This document shows positions 45,030 to 55,578 of a stretch of DNA of 64,000 bases, in pieces. The notes below the pieces were generated by a model. That model saw nothing but the letters and a program-made list of their open reading frames with translations. It was not told where the DNA came from and ran no database searches. The DNA lies in the NCBI RefSeq assembly GCF_009176545.1, contig NZ_VTOJ01000002.1, forward strand, positions 496,001 through 560,000, read 5' to 3'. Source of the DNA: Salinigranum salinum (GTDB lineage Archaea > Halobacteriota > Halobacteria > Halobacteriales > Haloferacaceae). The translations under genes and the position numbers were made by a program. The number at the start of each line of letters is the position of its first letter. Position 1 is the first letter of the stretch.

Positions 45030-45998
45030 ATGCCGGTCGAGGATCCGGACCCGAACCCGAAGGCAGACTCGACCCTCTCGCCCGACGAGGCGTTCGCCAC
45101 GCTGGGTAACGAGACGCGGGTCGAGATCCTCCGGACGCTCGGAGAGGAGAGCGGACCGCTCTCGTTCTCGACGCTGTTCGACCGCGTCGAGGTCGACGAC
45201 TCCGGGCAGTTCAACTACCACCTCGACAAGCTCGTGGGTCACTTCGTCCTCGGGACCGACGAGGGGTACACGCTCCGCCAGGCGGGCCGGCGCGTGATCG
45301 AGGCCGTCCTCTCCGGGGCCGTGACCGACGCGCCGGTGGTCGAGCGGACACGGATCGACCAGCCGTGTCACTACTGCGGCGCGGACATCGAGATCAGCGT
45401 CCGCCAGGACCGGGTCGTCAAGTACTGTACCGCCTGTCCGGGACGGAACGCGGACCCGAGCACGACGCTCGCGGGGGCCGTCGACGAGGACGGCTTCCTC
45501 GGGACGCTTCCGATCCCGCCGGCTGGCGTCCAGAACCGGTCCCCCGTGGAGGTATTCGAGGCCGCGTGGACGTGGGCGAACCTCGAGTTCCTCGCCGAGG
45601 CCAGCGGCGTCTGCTCGCGCTGTTCGGCGGCGCTGACGGAGTCTGTCACCGTCTGCGAGGCGCACGACGCCGCGAACGGGCTCTGTGATCGGTGTGAGAA
45701 CCGCCACGCGGTCCAGTTCCACGCCGACTGCCCGAACTGCATCAACGACCTCCACGGGCCCTTCGTACTGAAACTCGTCTCCCGGACGGAGCTGCTGGCG
45801 TTTCTCACCTCGCGCGGGCGCAACCCCGTCGCGCCCTCGCGCGGGTCGATCGCCGCGGTCGACCGCGTCCACATGGACTACGACGAGGCGGTGCTCTCGA
45901 CCGACCCGTTCGAGGCCCGCTTCACGTTCTCCGCAGACGCCGACACGCTCACGCTGACGGTCGACGACAGCCTGGACGTGGTCGACGTCGAGCGGTGA
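45030..45998 (+). CDS. Winged-helix regulator with zinc-ribbon effector domain
   Basis: A 322-residue protein. The N-terminal winged helix is of the ArsR type (DEAFATLGNETRVEILRTLGEES, GQFNYHLDKLVGHFVLGTDEGYTL). The rest carries cysteine pairs of two ribbons: PCHYCGADIEISVRQDRVVKYCTAC, and CSRCSAAL, CDRCENRH, CPNC. A beta-rich C-terminal domain ends TLTVDDSLDVVDVER. Such metal-binding winged-helix proteins (DUF7351-like) are abundant in haloarchaea and are presumed regulators. The ATG at 45030 has a TATA-like catatagcc about 28 bases upstream. It converges with the malic enzyme gene. Confidence 0.8.
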   Translation: MPVEDPDPNPKADSTLSPDEAFATLGNETRVEILRTLGEESGPLSFSTLFDRVEVDDSGQFNYHLDKLVGHFVLGTDEGYTLRQAGRRVIEAVLSGAVTDAPVVERTRIDQPCHYCGADIEISVRQDRVVKYCTACPGRNADPSTTLAGAVDEDGFLGTLPIPPAGVQNRSPVEVFEAAWTWANLEFLAEASGVCSRCSAALTESVTVCEAHDAANGLCDRCENRHAVQFHADCPNCINDLHGPFVLKLVSRTELLAFLTSRGRNPVAPSRGSIAAVDRVHMDYDEAVLSTDPFEARFTFSADADTLTLTVDDSLDVVDVER

Positions 45999-46156
45999 CT
46001 CTGTGGGCCGACGGTGACGCCCGTCGTCGGGCCGTCGCGGATCGTGATCGTAGCAGATCGGCTATCGACAGCGACGCCCACGAGGTCGAACGACCAGCGT
46101 TTCCGGTCGCTCACTCCGGTCGCTCCCGCAAAACCTGGACCAAAATGAATCCCGAA

Positions 46157-48406
<2,250 letters not shown>

Positions 48407-48534
48407 GCCGCGACCGTTCACCCCGATACGTAAATAGATACTCCTGTCTGTCGATTTTGCGTTCGACGACTGTCGAAGTCAGCGCTGGTCGTCCATCCCC
48501 AGCGGCGGACAGATGAGCTCCGAGACGGACCAGC

Positions 48535-49653
48535 TCAGCGCCGGAGGACGTCGTGGCGCTCCTGGCTCACGGTCCCCCAGACGTCTTCGACTTCGACCGT
48601 CGGCCACTCGCCCGTCGTCGTCAGCGTCTCGAAACCGTCGGCCGTGACGAGGCTGGTGTCCTCGCTCTTCGCGCCCTGTACGGTCGGGTTCCAGGCGTAC
48701 GCCATCGGTTCGTGGACTCGTGGCCCGCTGTCGGGTGTGGCGATCCACTCCCTGCCGGCGTAGCCGGCGGCCCCGCCCTGGTGGTGGTTCCGCCACTCGC
48801 CGTCCCACCCGACGCTCGCGTAGGCCTCCTGTACGTCGGCGAAGACGTTGCCGGCACGACCGGCGCGCGTGGCCGCCACCTGCGTCGCCGCGAGCGCCGA
48901 CGTCTCGATCCGGGCGGCCGCCGTGTGTCGCTCCGGGAGCCACCCGGGGGGGTCGAACGCGACCGTCCGCGTGAGGCTGGCGTACAGCCCGCCGCGCTGG
49001 GCCGTCACAGAGACGAGGGCGTAGTCGCCCAGTCGCGCTTCGGTGGGGGTGTAGTGGCGGTACTTCCCGGCCCTGTCGGCCCCGCCGACGAGCGCGACGG
49101 GCGACTCGATCCCGCGCGCGGAGAGCGCGACGCGGAGCGCGGCGGCGACCTCCCGTTCCGTGTCCTCCGGTTCGAGCGCCCGACAGATCCGCTCGACCGC
49201 CGTCGCCACCTCGTGGCCGAGGTCTCGATAGCGGTCGACGTCGGCGTCGGTCAACGGCTGTCGGAGCGTCGAGGCGTCGACCGACTCCCACCCCTCGACG
49301 TCGACGGCGATGTCGGCCGCGGCCGGCGTCGGCGAGCGGTCGGCGAGGGCGTCGGCGAGCGACCCCGCGTGCCACTCGGACGACTCGACGGCGAACGCGT
49401 CGGGGAGTTCCTCCTCGGCCAGTCGCTCGGCCTCGATGTCGTTCGTCACGACGCGCACCTCGTCGCCGTCGTACCCCGCGGCCGCGACGCCCGCCGGGGA
49501 GTCCCGGTCGACGACGTTGCTCGCACCGCCCGTGAGCCAGGCGAAGGAGTTGGGGCGAGCGAACCACACGGCGTCGAGGTCGCGCTCGTGCAGGTAGTCG
49601 TCGAGTCGCCGGGTCTTGACGTCGAGGTCGGATGCGGCGGGGGCGTCGGTCAT
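48535..49653 (-). CDS. M24-like (Xaa-Pro aminopeptidase-related) protein without metal ligands
   Basis: A 372-residue protein with the creatinase/prolidase fold: an N-terminal domain (YLHERDLDAVWFARPNSFAWLTGG) and a pita-bread domain (LRQPLTDADVDRYRDLGHEVATAVERI). The ligand positions are altered. Where the family has two aspartates around G.Y.SD.TRT, this protein reads VSVTAQRGGLYASLTRTVAF, and the distal glutamates are not evident (KSEDTSLVT). Only a histidine region (NHHQGGAAGY) persists. It may be a non-catalytic binding protein, or a non-metal enzyme as creatinase is. A TATA-like ttcaatacg lies about 26 bases upstream. Confidence 0.7.
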   Translation of the reverse strand: MTDAPAASDLDVKTRRLDDYLHERDLDAVWFARPNSFAWLTGGASNVVDRDSPAGVAAAGYDGDEVRVVTNDIEAERLAEEELPDAFAVESSEWHAGSLADALADRSPTPAAADIAVDVEGWESVDASTLRQPLTDADVDRYRDLGHEVATAVERICRALEPEDTEREVAAALRVALSARGIESPVALVGGADRAGKYRHYTPTEARLGDYALVSVTAQRGGLYASLTRTVAFDPPGWLPERHTAAARIETSALAATQVAATRAGRAGNVFADVQEAYASVGWDGEWRNHHQGGAAGYAGREWIATPDSGPRVHEPMAYAWNPTVQGAKSEDTSLVTADGFETLTTTGEWPTVEVEDVWGTVSQERHDVLRR

Positions 49654-49682
49654 ACCCGTCGGTCGTCACGCCCGCGTATTGA

Positions 49683-49780
49683 ATCGGGTGGTGTCGTCGA
49701 ACCCTGCCGTCGGGACCCGGATCGGGTCGCCGTCTCGAGAGATCGAGAGGTCTCCTCGATAGATCGGGTAGTGTCGTCGA
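49683..49780. repeat. Pair of 18-base direct repeats
   Basis: The word atcgggtRgtgtcgtcga occurs at 49683-49700 and 49763-49780 in the divergent gap between the M24-like and ctaA genes. The copies differ at one base and are 80 bases apart. They flank the TATA-like region of the M24-like gene on one side and are about 100 bases from that of ctaA on the other. Confidence 0.6.
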
Positions 49781-49880
49781 GACCGACGTCGGCGTCGAGC
49801 CGATCCCGCTCGGGTAGTGGCTCCCCACCCGCGGAGAGACAGAGTCAGGCATAAGTACGGACGGTCCCGAGTCCGAGGTA

Positions 49881-50765
49881 ATGAGCCAGTATCGCCCCTC
49901 GTGGCTGTCGTTTCGGCGCTTCGCGGCGTTCACGACGGCCCTCGTGCTGACGCTCGTGATGCTCGGGGTCTACACCGCCGCGACCGGCTCCGGGCTGGCC
50001 TGCTCCGCGCAGTGGCCACTGTGTGACGACGGCCTCCTCCCGCAGACGATCCCGTCGTTCATCGAGTGGTTCCACCGCCTCGTCGCGATGGTGGCGGGCT
50101 TCTTCATCCTCGGAACCGCGCTCTGGTCGTTCTCGGCGGGGGATCGACGGACGAAGGCGACGGCGACGCTCGCGGTCGTCCTGCTCCCGCTCCAGATCTC
50201 CATCGGCGCCGTGACCGTGACGCTCAACGGTCTCCTCCCGCAGGGGTACTCTCCACCGACGCAGGGCGCACACCTGGTTGTCGCGCTCACCATCTTCACG
50301 GCGCTCGTGGTGACGACGCTCCGAGCCTACCGGAGCGAGTGGACGCGCCCCCCCAGACGTCGTGCCCGCAACGCCCTGCTCGTCGCACTCGGACTCCTGC
50401 CCGTGGCCGTCGTGCTCTCGCGGGTCGTCCCGGTGGTTCCGTACTCACCGGGCGCGCAGGCGGGTTTCTACGGGGTGTCGCTGACGCTCGTCGCCGCGCT
50501 CGTCGCGAGTGTCGTCTGGCTCGGGGGGACACCGGCGGCACGCTTCCGCCTGCCACTCGGCGGGGCGCTCGCGGCCGTCTTCCTCGCGCTGTTGCTCGGT
50601 CGCGACCTCGTGTTCTACACGCCCGTCTGGCGGCTGCTCAACGCCGCGCTGTTCGTCGTCGCCGGTGTCCTCGTCGGTGGTGTCGTCTGGGCGGTTCGTC
50701 GTCAGGACGCGCCGATCCGCAGGGATCGATCCGGCGTCTCCGGCGACCGGGTATCCGACGACTGA
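49881..50765 (+). CDS. ctaA: Heme A synthase (CtaA/COX15)
   Basis: A 294-residue integral membrane enzyme that oxidises heme O to heme A for cytochrome oxidase. Eight hydrophobic segments form two similar four-helix halves. A histidine and glutamate pair is in FIEWFHRLVAMVAGFFILG, with a second histidine in PTQGAHLVVALTIF. The cysteine pair on the external loop (GLACSAQWPLCDD) matches class B-type enzymes. The second half seems to lack equivalent histidines, as in many short archaeal members. A TATA-like ataagta lies about 27 bases upstream. Confidence 0.88.
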   Translation: MSQYRPSWLSFRRFAAFTTALVLTLVMLGVYTAATGSGLACSAQWPLCDDGLLPQTIPSFIEWFHRLVAMVAGFFILGTALWSFSAGDRRTKATATLAVVLLPLQISIGAVTVTLNGLLPQGYSPPTQGAHLVVALTIFTALVVTTLRAYRSEWTRPPRRRARNALLVALGLLPVAVVLSRVVPVVPYSPGAQAGFYGVSLTLVAALVASVVWLGGTPAARFRLPLGGALAAVFLALLLGRDLVFYTPVWRLLNAALFVVAGVLVGGVVWAVRRQDAPIRRDRSGVSGDRVSDD

Positions 50766-50809
50766 GTCTCGCGCCCGCTACTTCGGTCGCGGGGTGCCCG
50801 AACGGTGGA

Positions 50810-50842
50810 TAATACACCCTTGGTCACGACTTCAGTGTATTA
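50810..50842. promoter_or_regulatory. Inverted repeat TAATACAC-N17-GTGTATTA upstream of the amino-acid importer
   Basis: A perfect 8-base inverted repeat 45 bases after the ctaA stop and 67 bases before the importer start. It lies 35 bases upstream of the TATA-like gttaaatg. It could be an operator for the importer or part of the ctaA terminator; there is no T-run, and the AT-rich arms favour an operator. Confidence 0.45.
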
Positions 50843-50908
50843 ACTCTCGAGACTGTCTCTAAGCTCATCTGGTAAGCGTTAAATGTTCTCGGCCGTCACC
50901 GAGAAAGT

Positions 50909-51844
50909 ATGGACCGACGAACGTACATCAAGCTCAGTTCCGTCACGGCCGCGGGTCTCGGACTCGCTGGCTGTACCGGAAGCGGCGGGAGCGGTGAAAG
51001 CAGCGGCGACGGCGAGAGCGGGAGTGGCGGCAGTAGCGACGGCGGAAGTGGGAGCGACGGCAGCAGCGGCGACGGCAGCAGTGAGGAGATGACGGAGGCC
51101 GAGACGACTGAGTCGGTCGTCCCCGAGACGGTCGTCATCGGCTCTGACATCCCGTACCGACCCTTCGAATACGAGACGGCCGCGGGCGAACTGAAGGGGT
51201 TCGACGTGGAGATCGCCCAGGCCGTCTTCGAAGAGCAACTCGGCGCGAGCTACGAGTTCAAGAAGACCTCCTTCGACACGATCATCCCCTCGCTGAACAA
51301 CGGGAACTTCCGCGTGATCATGTCCGCGATGACGATCAACGACGAGCGCGCCGAGCAGGTCGACTTCTCGGAGCCGTACTTCACGGCGTACCAGACGATC
51401 ATCGTCCGCGAGGACTCCGACATCTCCTCGAGGGAAGACCTCCGCGGTGCGGCGGTCGGTGTCCAGAAGGGGACGACGGGCCTCGGCGCGGCCGAGCAGT
51501 TGCAGGAGGAGTTCGACGGCGACCTCAACCTGAAGGAGTACGACCAGATCACGGGCGCGTTCGACGCGCTGATGAACGGGCAGGTCGACGCCGTCATCAA
51601 CGACAACACGGTCAACGCCGAGTTCGTCAACAACCAAGAGGGCGTCCGGTTCGTCGAGGGCGAGGGTGCGGCCGCCGAGCAGGGCGAGAACGCCCCGCCG
51701 TACCTCACACTCACGGTGGAGAACTACGGCATCGCGTTCCGCCAGGACGACGACGCCTTCCGCGAGCGGGTCAACGAGGCGCTCGCCGCCATCCGCGAGG
51801 ACGGCACGTACGAGGAGATCTACTCGAACTACTTCTCCGGCTGA
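50909..51844 (+). CDS. Polar amino-acid ABC transporter substrate-binding lipoprotein
   Basis: A 311-residue family-3 solute-binding protein. The signal DRRTYIKLSSVTAAGLGLAGC looks like a Tat lipoprotein signal with the lipid cysteine at about residue 22. A Gly/Ser/Asp spacer of about 45 residues follows. The mature domain has the classical SBP_bac_3 features (YRPFEYETAAGELKGFDVEIAQAV, SAMTINDERAEQVDFSEPYF, VGVQKGTTG). It probably binds polar amino acids such as Gln, Glu or Arg. A TATA-like gttaaatg lies 24-31 bases upstream. Confidence 0.93.
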   Translation: MDRRTYIKLSSVTAAGLGLAGCTGSGGSGESSGDGESGSGGSSDGGSGSDGSSGDGSSEEMTEAETTESVVPETVVIGSDIPYRPFEYETAAGELKGFDVEIAQAVFEEQLGASYEFKKTSFDTIIPSLNNGNFRVIMSAMTINDERAEQVDFSEPYFTAYQTIIVREDSDISSREDLRGAAVGVQKGTTGLGAAEQLQEEFDGDLNLKEYDQITGAFDALMNGQVDAVINDNTVNAEFVNNQEGVRFVEGEGAAAEQGENAPPYLTLTVENYGIAFRQDDDAFRERVNEALAAIREDGTYEEIYSNYFSG

Positions 51845-51932
51845 TCGACGCTGGCCCCGACCCTGACACCGACTCCGGTGTCGACGTCGGGAACCCTCTC
51901 ACTTTTCACGTCACACCATAACACACCCAACA

Positions 51933-52763
51933 ATGGCCGAATCATACTCGACCGACTCGGTGCCGGTGGAAGACCGGGTCGACGAATCGGTGATCAACGA
52001 CCGGACGTTGAAGTACGCGGGTATGGCGGTGTCGAGCCTCTTCGCTATCGTCGTGGTCGGCCTCATCGGCTACATCGTCTACGCCAAGGTGAGCTTCGAC
52101 CTTCTCATCACTATCTTCCCGCGGTTCGTCGACGCGTACGTCCTCGTCCTGCAGATATTCGTCGCGGGGAGCGTTCTCTCCGTCATCGGCGGGGTCTTCG
52201 TTGGCTTCATGCGGGTGTCGAACACGAGCCCGACCAAGACCGTCGCCAGAGCGTACGTCCAGTTCTTCCGTGGGACACCATTACTGTTCCAGATCATCAT
52301 CGTCTACTTCGGGATTCCGGCGCTGTGGACCGGCACCTTCCCCATCCAGAACTGGGAGATTCCGGCGGCGATCATCGCTCTGACGCTCAACCACGCGGCG
52401 TACTCCGGCGAGGCCATCAGGGGTGGCATCGGTGCGGTCCCCGACGGCCAGCTGGAGGCGGCGCGCTCGCTCGGCATGTCGTACACCCAGGGGATGCGCG
52501 AGGTCGTCCTCCCGCAGGCGTGGCGCAACGCGCTCGCGGCCATCGGCAACGACCAGGTCATCCTCGTGAAGGACACCTCGCTCCTGACGGTGATCGCCGT
52601 GCCCGAGATCATCAGCGTCTTCCGGAGCGTCAACAGCGCGACGTTCGACCCGTGGACGCCCATCGTCCTCACGGCGGTGGCGTACCTCGGCATCACGCTC
52701 CCGCTGGGCTACCTCGTCGGCTACCTCGAAGACCGCTCGGACTGGGGTGGTGACCGCCGATGA
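51933..52763 (+). CDS. Polar amino-acid ABC transporter permease (HisM/GlnP type)
   Basis: A 276-residue permease. An N-terminal acidic tail and first helix are followed by the family signature [34 protein letters not shown]. The EAA loop reads [46 protein letters not shown]. It probably works as a homodimer, since only one permease gene is present. It lies 88 bases after the binding protein and overlaps the ATPase start by 4 bases. Confidence 0.93.
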   Translation: MAESYSTDSVPVEDRVDESVINDRTLKYAGMAVSSLFAIVVVGLIGYIVYAKVSFDLLITIFPRFVDAYVLVLQIFVAGSVLSVIGGVFVGFMRVSNTSPTKTVARAYVQFFRGTPLLFQIIIVYFGIPALWTGTFPIQNWEIPAAIIALTLNHAAYSGEAIRGGIGAVPDGQLEAARSLGMSYTQGMREVVLPQAWRNALAAIGNDQVILVKDTSLLTVIAVPEIISVFRSVNSATFDPWTPIVLTAVAYLGITLPLGYLVGYLEDRSDWGGDRR

Positions 52764-53524
52764 GTCGAAGCCGACAGCGGGGTCGGGTCGAGGGCCAGGC
52801 ACTCGTGGAGTTCGACCAGGTGGACAAGTACTTCGGCGACACCCACGTCCTGAAGGACGTCTCGCTCGACATCGAGGAGGGTGACGTCACCGTCGTCATC
52901 GGCCCGTCGGGATCGGGGAAGTCGACCCTTCTCAGATGCGCCAACCGCTTGGAGGAGATCCAGGGCGGGGAGATCCGTCTCGACGGCCAGTCCATCTCGT
53001 CTCCCGACGCCGACATCGACCGGCTCCGCCAGCGCATCGGGATGGTGTTCCAGTCGTTCAACCTCTTCCCGCACAAGACCGCGCTCGAAAACGTCACGCT
53101 CGCGCCGCGGAAGGTGCGCGGCGTCGACAAACAGACGGCCCGCGAGCGGGCCGAGCGCCTGCTCGACCAGGTCGGTCTCGGAAAGCAGAAAGCGTCGTAC
53201 CCGAACCAGCTTTCCGGCGGCCAGCAGCAGCGCGTCGCCATCGCCCGTGCGCTCGCGATGGACCCGAAGGTGATGCTGTTCGACGAGGTGACGAGCGCGC
53301 TCGACCCCGAACTCGTCGGCGAGGTGCTCGGCGTCATGCGCGACCTCGCGGAGGACGGCATGACGATGATGGTCGTCACCCACGAGATGGGCTTCGCCCG
53401 CGAGGTGGGCGACCGCATCGTGCTGATGGCCGACGGCGAGATCGTCGAGACCGCCGCGCCGCAGAAGTTCTTCGACGATCCCGACACCGAGCGCGCGAAG
53501 CGGTTCCTCTCGCGGATGCTGTAG
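52760..53524 (+). CDS. Polar amino-acid ABC transporter ATP-binding protein (GlnQ type)
   Basis: A 254-residue ATPase with Walker [20 protein letters not shown], signature [15 protein letters not shown], Walker [21 protein letters not shown] and the switch histidine in [16 protein letters not shown]. These forms are specific to the GlnQ/HisP branch. It completes the importer with the binding protein and permease. The N-terminal 12 residues are an Arg/Gln-rich extension. Confidence 0.95.
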   Translation: MSRSRQRGRVEGQALVEFDQVDKYFGDTHVLKDVSLDIEEGDVTVVIGPSGSGKSTLLRCANRLEEIQGGEIRLDGQSISSPDADIDRLRQRIGMVFQSFNLFPHKTALENVTLAPRKVRGVDKQTARERAERLLDQVGLGKQKASYPNQLSGGQQQRVAIARALAMDPKVMLFDEVTSALDPELVGEVLGVMRDLAEDGMTMMVVTHEMGFAREVGDRIVLMADGEIVETAAPQKFFDDPDTERAKRFLSRML

Positions 53525-53630
53525 CCGGCCTCCCGATCCGACGTCCCTCGCGGAGACGTTCCCGAACTTCTATTCGCGATTGATAGTCAGGGAAGAAGAC
53601 TTATATCGGCGGCTCCGCTCCCCCTCGGTG

Positions 53631-53831
53631 ATGACACTCGCATCGACGCCCGACCGTCCCCACAAGGACCACGAGATCGGTTCGCCCTCCCTCACCGACG
53701 CGCGTCCGAAGACGGTGCTGTTCTGTGCGTGCGGCCGGGAGGCCCCCGCGGACGCGTGGCAGACGGAGCACGACGACGGCCGCTGGATCGTCGGGTGCCC
53801 CGACTGCGGCGAGACGCTGACCGTCCGCTGA
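53631..53831 (+). CDS. Small zinc-ribbon-like protein
   Basis: A 66-residue protein (MTLASTPDRPHKDHEIGSPSLTD...) with CACGREAP and CPDCGETL, two cysteine pairs forming a likely zinc ribbon. The ATG at 53631 is supported by a TATA-like cttatatc about 27 bases upstream, which rules out the TTG-initiated frame from 53580. It is similar in style to other haloarchaeal tiny zinc-finger proteins (DUF8106-like). Function unknown. Confidence 0.75.
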   Translation: MTLASTPDRPHKDHEIGSPSLTDARPKTVLFCACGREAPADAWQTEHDDGRWIVGCPDCGETLTVR

Positions 53832-53878
53832 TCGCTGCGGGGCGGTACGCCTACGGTCCCGTGACGTGAGTGGGCCGT

Positions 53879-54952
53879 ATGGAGACGGACGAACTCACCG
53901 AGACGCTCCGGGAGGCGGGGCTCTCGCCGTACCAGGCGGACGCGTACGTCGCGCTCCTCTCGCTCGGGTCGGCGGCGGCGGGCGACCTCGCGGAGGCGAG
54001 CGGCGTCCCCCGCCCCCGGATCTACGACGTCCTCCGCGACCTCGAGGCCGCGGGCTACGTCACCACGTACGAACAGGACCGCCTCTACGCGGAGGCCGTC
54101 CCCCCCGAAGCGCTCCGCCCCCTTCGCGACCGCATCCGGCAGTTCGAGTCGGCGCTCGACGAGATCGACGCCCGGTACCGGACGCCGGCGACCCGCGACA
54201 GCGACGTGACGCTCGTCTCGCAGTTCGATACGGTCTTCGAACAGGCGAGGCGCGACATCGACACCGCCGACCGACACGTACAGGCCGTCCTCACGTCCGC
54301 GCAGTTCTCGGACCTCCGCGAGGCGCTCTCCGACGCGTACGATCGGGGAGTCTACGTCCAGGTGTCGCTGCACGCGGCGGACGGTGAGACCACGCCCGAC
54401 GCGGACGCGTTCGAGGGCGTCTGTACCGAGGCCCGTCGCCTCACCTTCCCGAAGCCGTTCCTCGTCCTGACCGACCGGCAACGGGTCAGCTTCTCCCCCA
54501 AGGGCCGGTCGATCGACGAGTACGGGGTGCTCGTCGACGACCGCGCGACGGCGTTCGTCTTCCACTGGTTCTTCCTCACGAGTTGCTGGGAGGTGTACGA
54601 CCCGATCCACGCCGACTCGCGCGACAGTCTCCCGCTCGCGTTCGTCACGATCACGGACGCCGTCCGCTACATCGAAGACCTCGTCCACGACGACGCGACC
54701 GTCCACGTCGTCGTCGAGGGGTACAGCGTCCAGACGGGTCGTCGACGCACCGTCTCCGGCACCGTCGTCGACGTCGACTACCTGGGACACGCGGGTGACG
54801 GCGAGGAGGTGCCCTCGCTCGTGCAGCTGGCCGCGCGGGCGACGATCATCGTCGAGACCGAGCAAGGAACCGTGACGGTCGGCGGGGAGAACGCGCTCGC
54901 CGAGGACGTGAGCGCCGACCGGATCGTCGTCGAACGGATCGACCGCGACTGA
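53879..54952 (+). CDS. TrmB family transcriptional regulator
   Basis: A 357-residue regulator. The N-terminal winged helix (LREAGLSPYQADAYVALLSLG, LAEASGVPRPRIYDVLRDLEAAGYV) and following coiled-coil linker (LRDRIRQFESALDEIDARY) are typical of TrmB. Residues 110-225 form a phospholipase D-like sensor domain, and a C-terminal TrmB-specific beta domain follows (VVVEGYSVQTGRRRTVSGTVVDVDYLG). Family members sense sugars or other metabolites and control nearby genes. The ATG at 53879 is preferred to a GTG 9 bases earlier. Confidence 0.9.
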   Translation: METDELTETLREAGLSPYQADAYVALLSLGSAAAGDLAEASGVPRPRIYDVLRDLEAAGYVTTYEQDRLYAEAVPPEALRPLRDRIRQFESALDEIDARYRTPATRDSDVTLVSQFDTVFEQARRDIDTADRHVQAVLTSAQFSDLREALSDAYDRGVYVQVSLHAADGETTPDADAFEGVCTEARRLTFPKPFLVLTDRQRVSFSPKGRSIDEYGVLVDDRATAFVFHWFFLTSCWEVYDPIHADSRDSLPLAFVTITDAVRYIEDLVHDDATVHVVVEGYSVQTGRRRTVSGTVVDVDYLGHAGDGEEVPSLVQLAARATIIVETEQGTVTVGGENALAEDVSADRIVVERIDRD

Positions 54953-55009
54953 CGTGTCCGCCCGCCGAGACGTCTGTTACAACGGCTATTGTTAAGAAAA
55001 CTGACAAGA

Positions 55010-55016
55010 CTTATCT
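55010..55016 (+). promoter_or_regulatory. TATA-like box upstream of the 40-residue microprotein
   Basis: The A/T-rich word acttatct ends about 28 bases before the ATG at 55044, the usual distance for leaderless haloarchaeal genes. Confidence 0.5.
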
Positions 55017-55043
55017 ACCCGCGCGGCCTCTCTCGAGACGAGG

Positions 55044-55166
55044 ATGACGATGAACCAGAACGACTCCCAGACCCAGACCCGAACCGAGAACGTGACCACC
55101 CGCCGCCGCGGCTTCATGAGCTGGTGGACTGCCGCCGGACTGGCCCACGGCGCCGGCGCGGGATAG
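55044..55166 (+). CDS. 40-residue Tat-signal-like microprotein
   Basis: A 40-codon frame: MTMNQNDSQTQT, a polar n-region, then TTRRRGFMSWWTAAGLAHGA, and stop after GAG. The RRGFM core matches the Tat motif (RRxFM), and a short hydrophobic glycine/alanine stretch follows, but the protein ends where a mature domain would begin. A TATA-like box about 28 bases upstream supports transcription. It could be a stand-alone membrane-associated peptide, a regulatory leader, or the remnant of a Tat substrate. The bases after the stop show no continuing domain. It lies between the trmB-like and histidine kinase genes. Confidence 0.5.
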   Translation: MTMNQNDSQTQTRTENVTTRRRGFMSWWTAAGLAHGAGAG

Positions 55167-55578
55167 CCACGACGAACCCACCGACCCGTGGTCCCGCTGA
55201 CCGCGACTCCTCCGCTTTTCCCGATACCGACACCGACATGATCGCCGCTACCGACGTCCCTGCCTCCGTCACTGTCGCGGTCACCGTTCCAGCCGCTGTC
55301 GCTGCCAGCGTCAGTCTCGACCCACTGCGAGCGTTCGTTCGGCTCGAACGGTGCAGTGGTGGGTGCAGCGTACTATAGCGGCCGGTGCCGAGCACTGCAC
55401 CAGTCGGTCCCGAGTTACGGTACCAGTCAGTCCCGAGCTACGGAACCAGTCGATCCCCAGTACTCCAGCGATCGGTGCACGCTACCGACCACCGGCATCA
55501 CTACGCGCGGCCGCCGACAGTCACGGACGGTGCTCGACGGCGTCCCCACGTTCTGGCTCCTCCCCGTGGGGTCCGACG
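55167..55578. repeat. Intergenic region with a 23-bp tandem repeat array and inverted repeat
   Basis: A 412-base gap before the histidine kinase gene. It contains three 23-base units starting accagtc at 55399, 55422 and 55445. The first two differ at three positions and the third is more diverged. Upstream, ggtgcagt at 55350 and actgcacc at 55394 form an inverted repeat. No gene is supported on either strand. Confidence 0.65.

Noticed and set aside
54989-55378. 129-codon plus-strand frame across the 40-residue gene
   Set aside because: Low-complexity Pro/Arg/Val content, no promoter, and it overlaps the better supported short frame.
55399-55467. CRISPR array
   Set aside because: The 23-base units are directly adjacent with no spacers.
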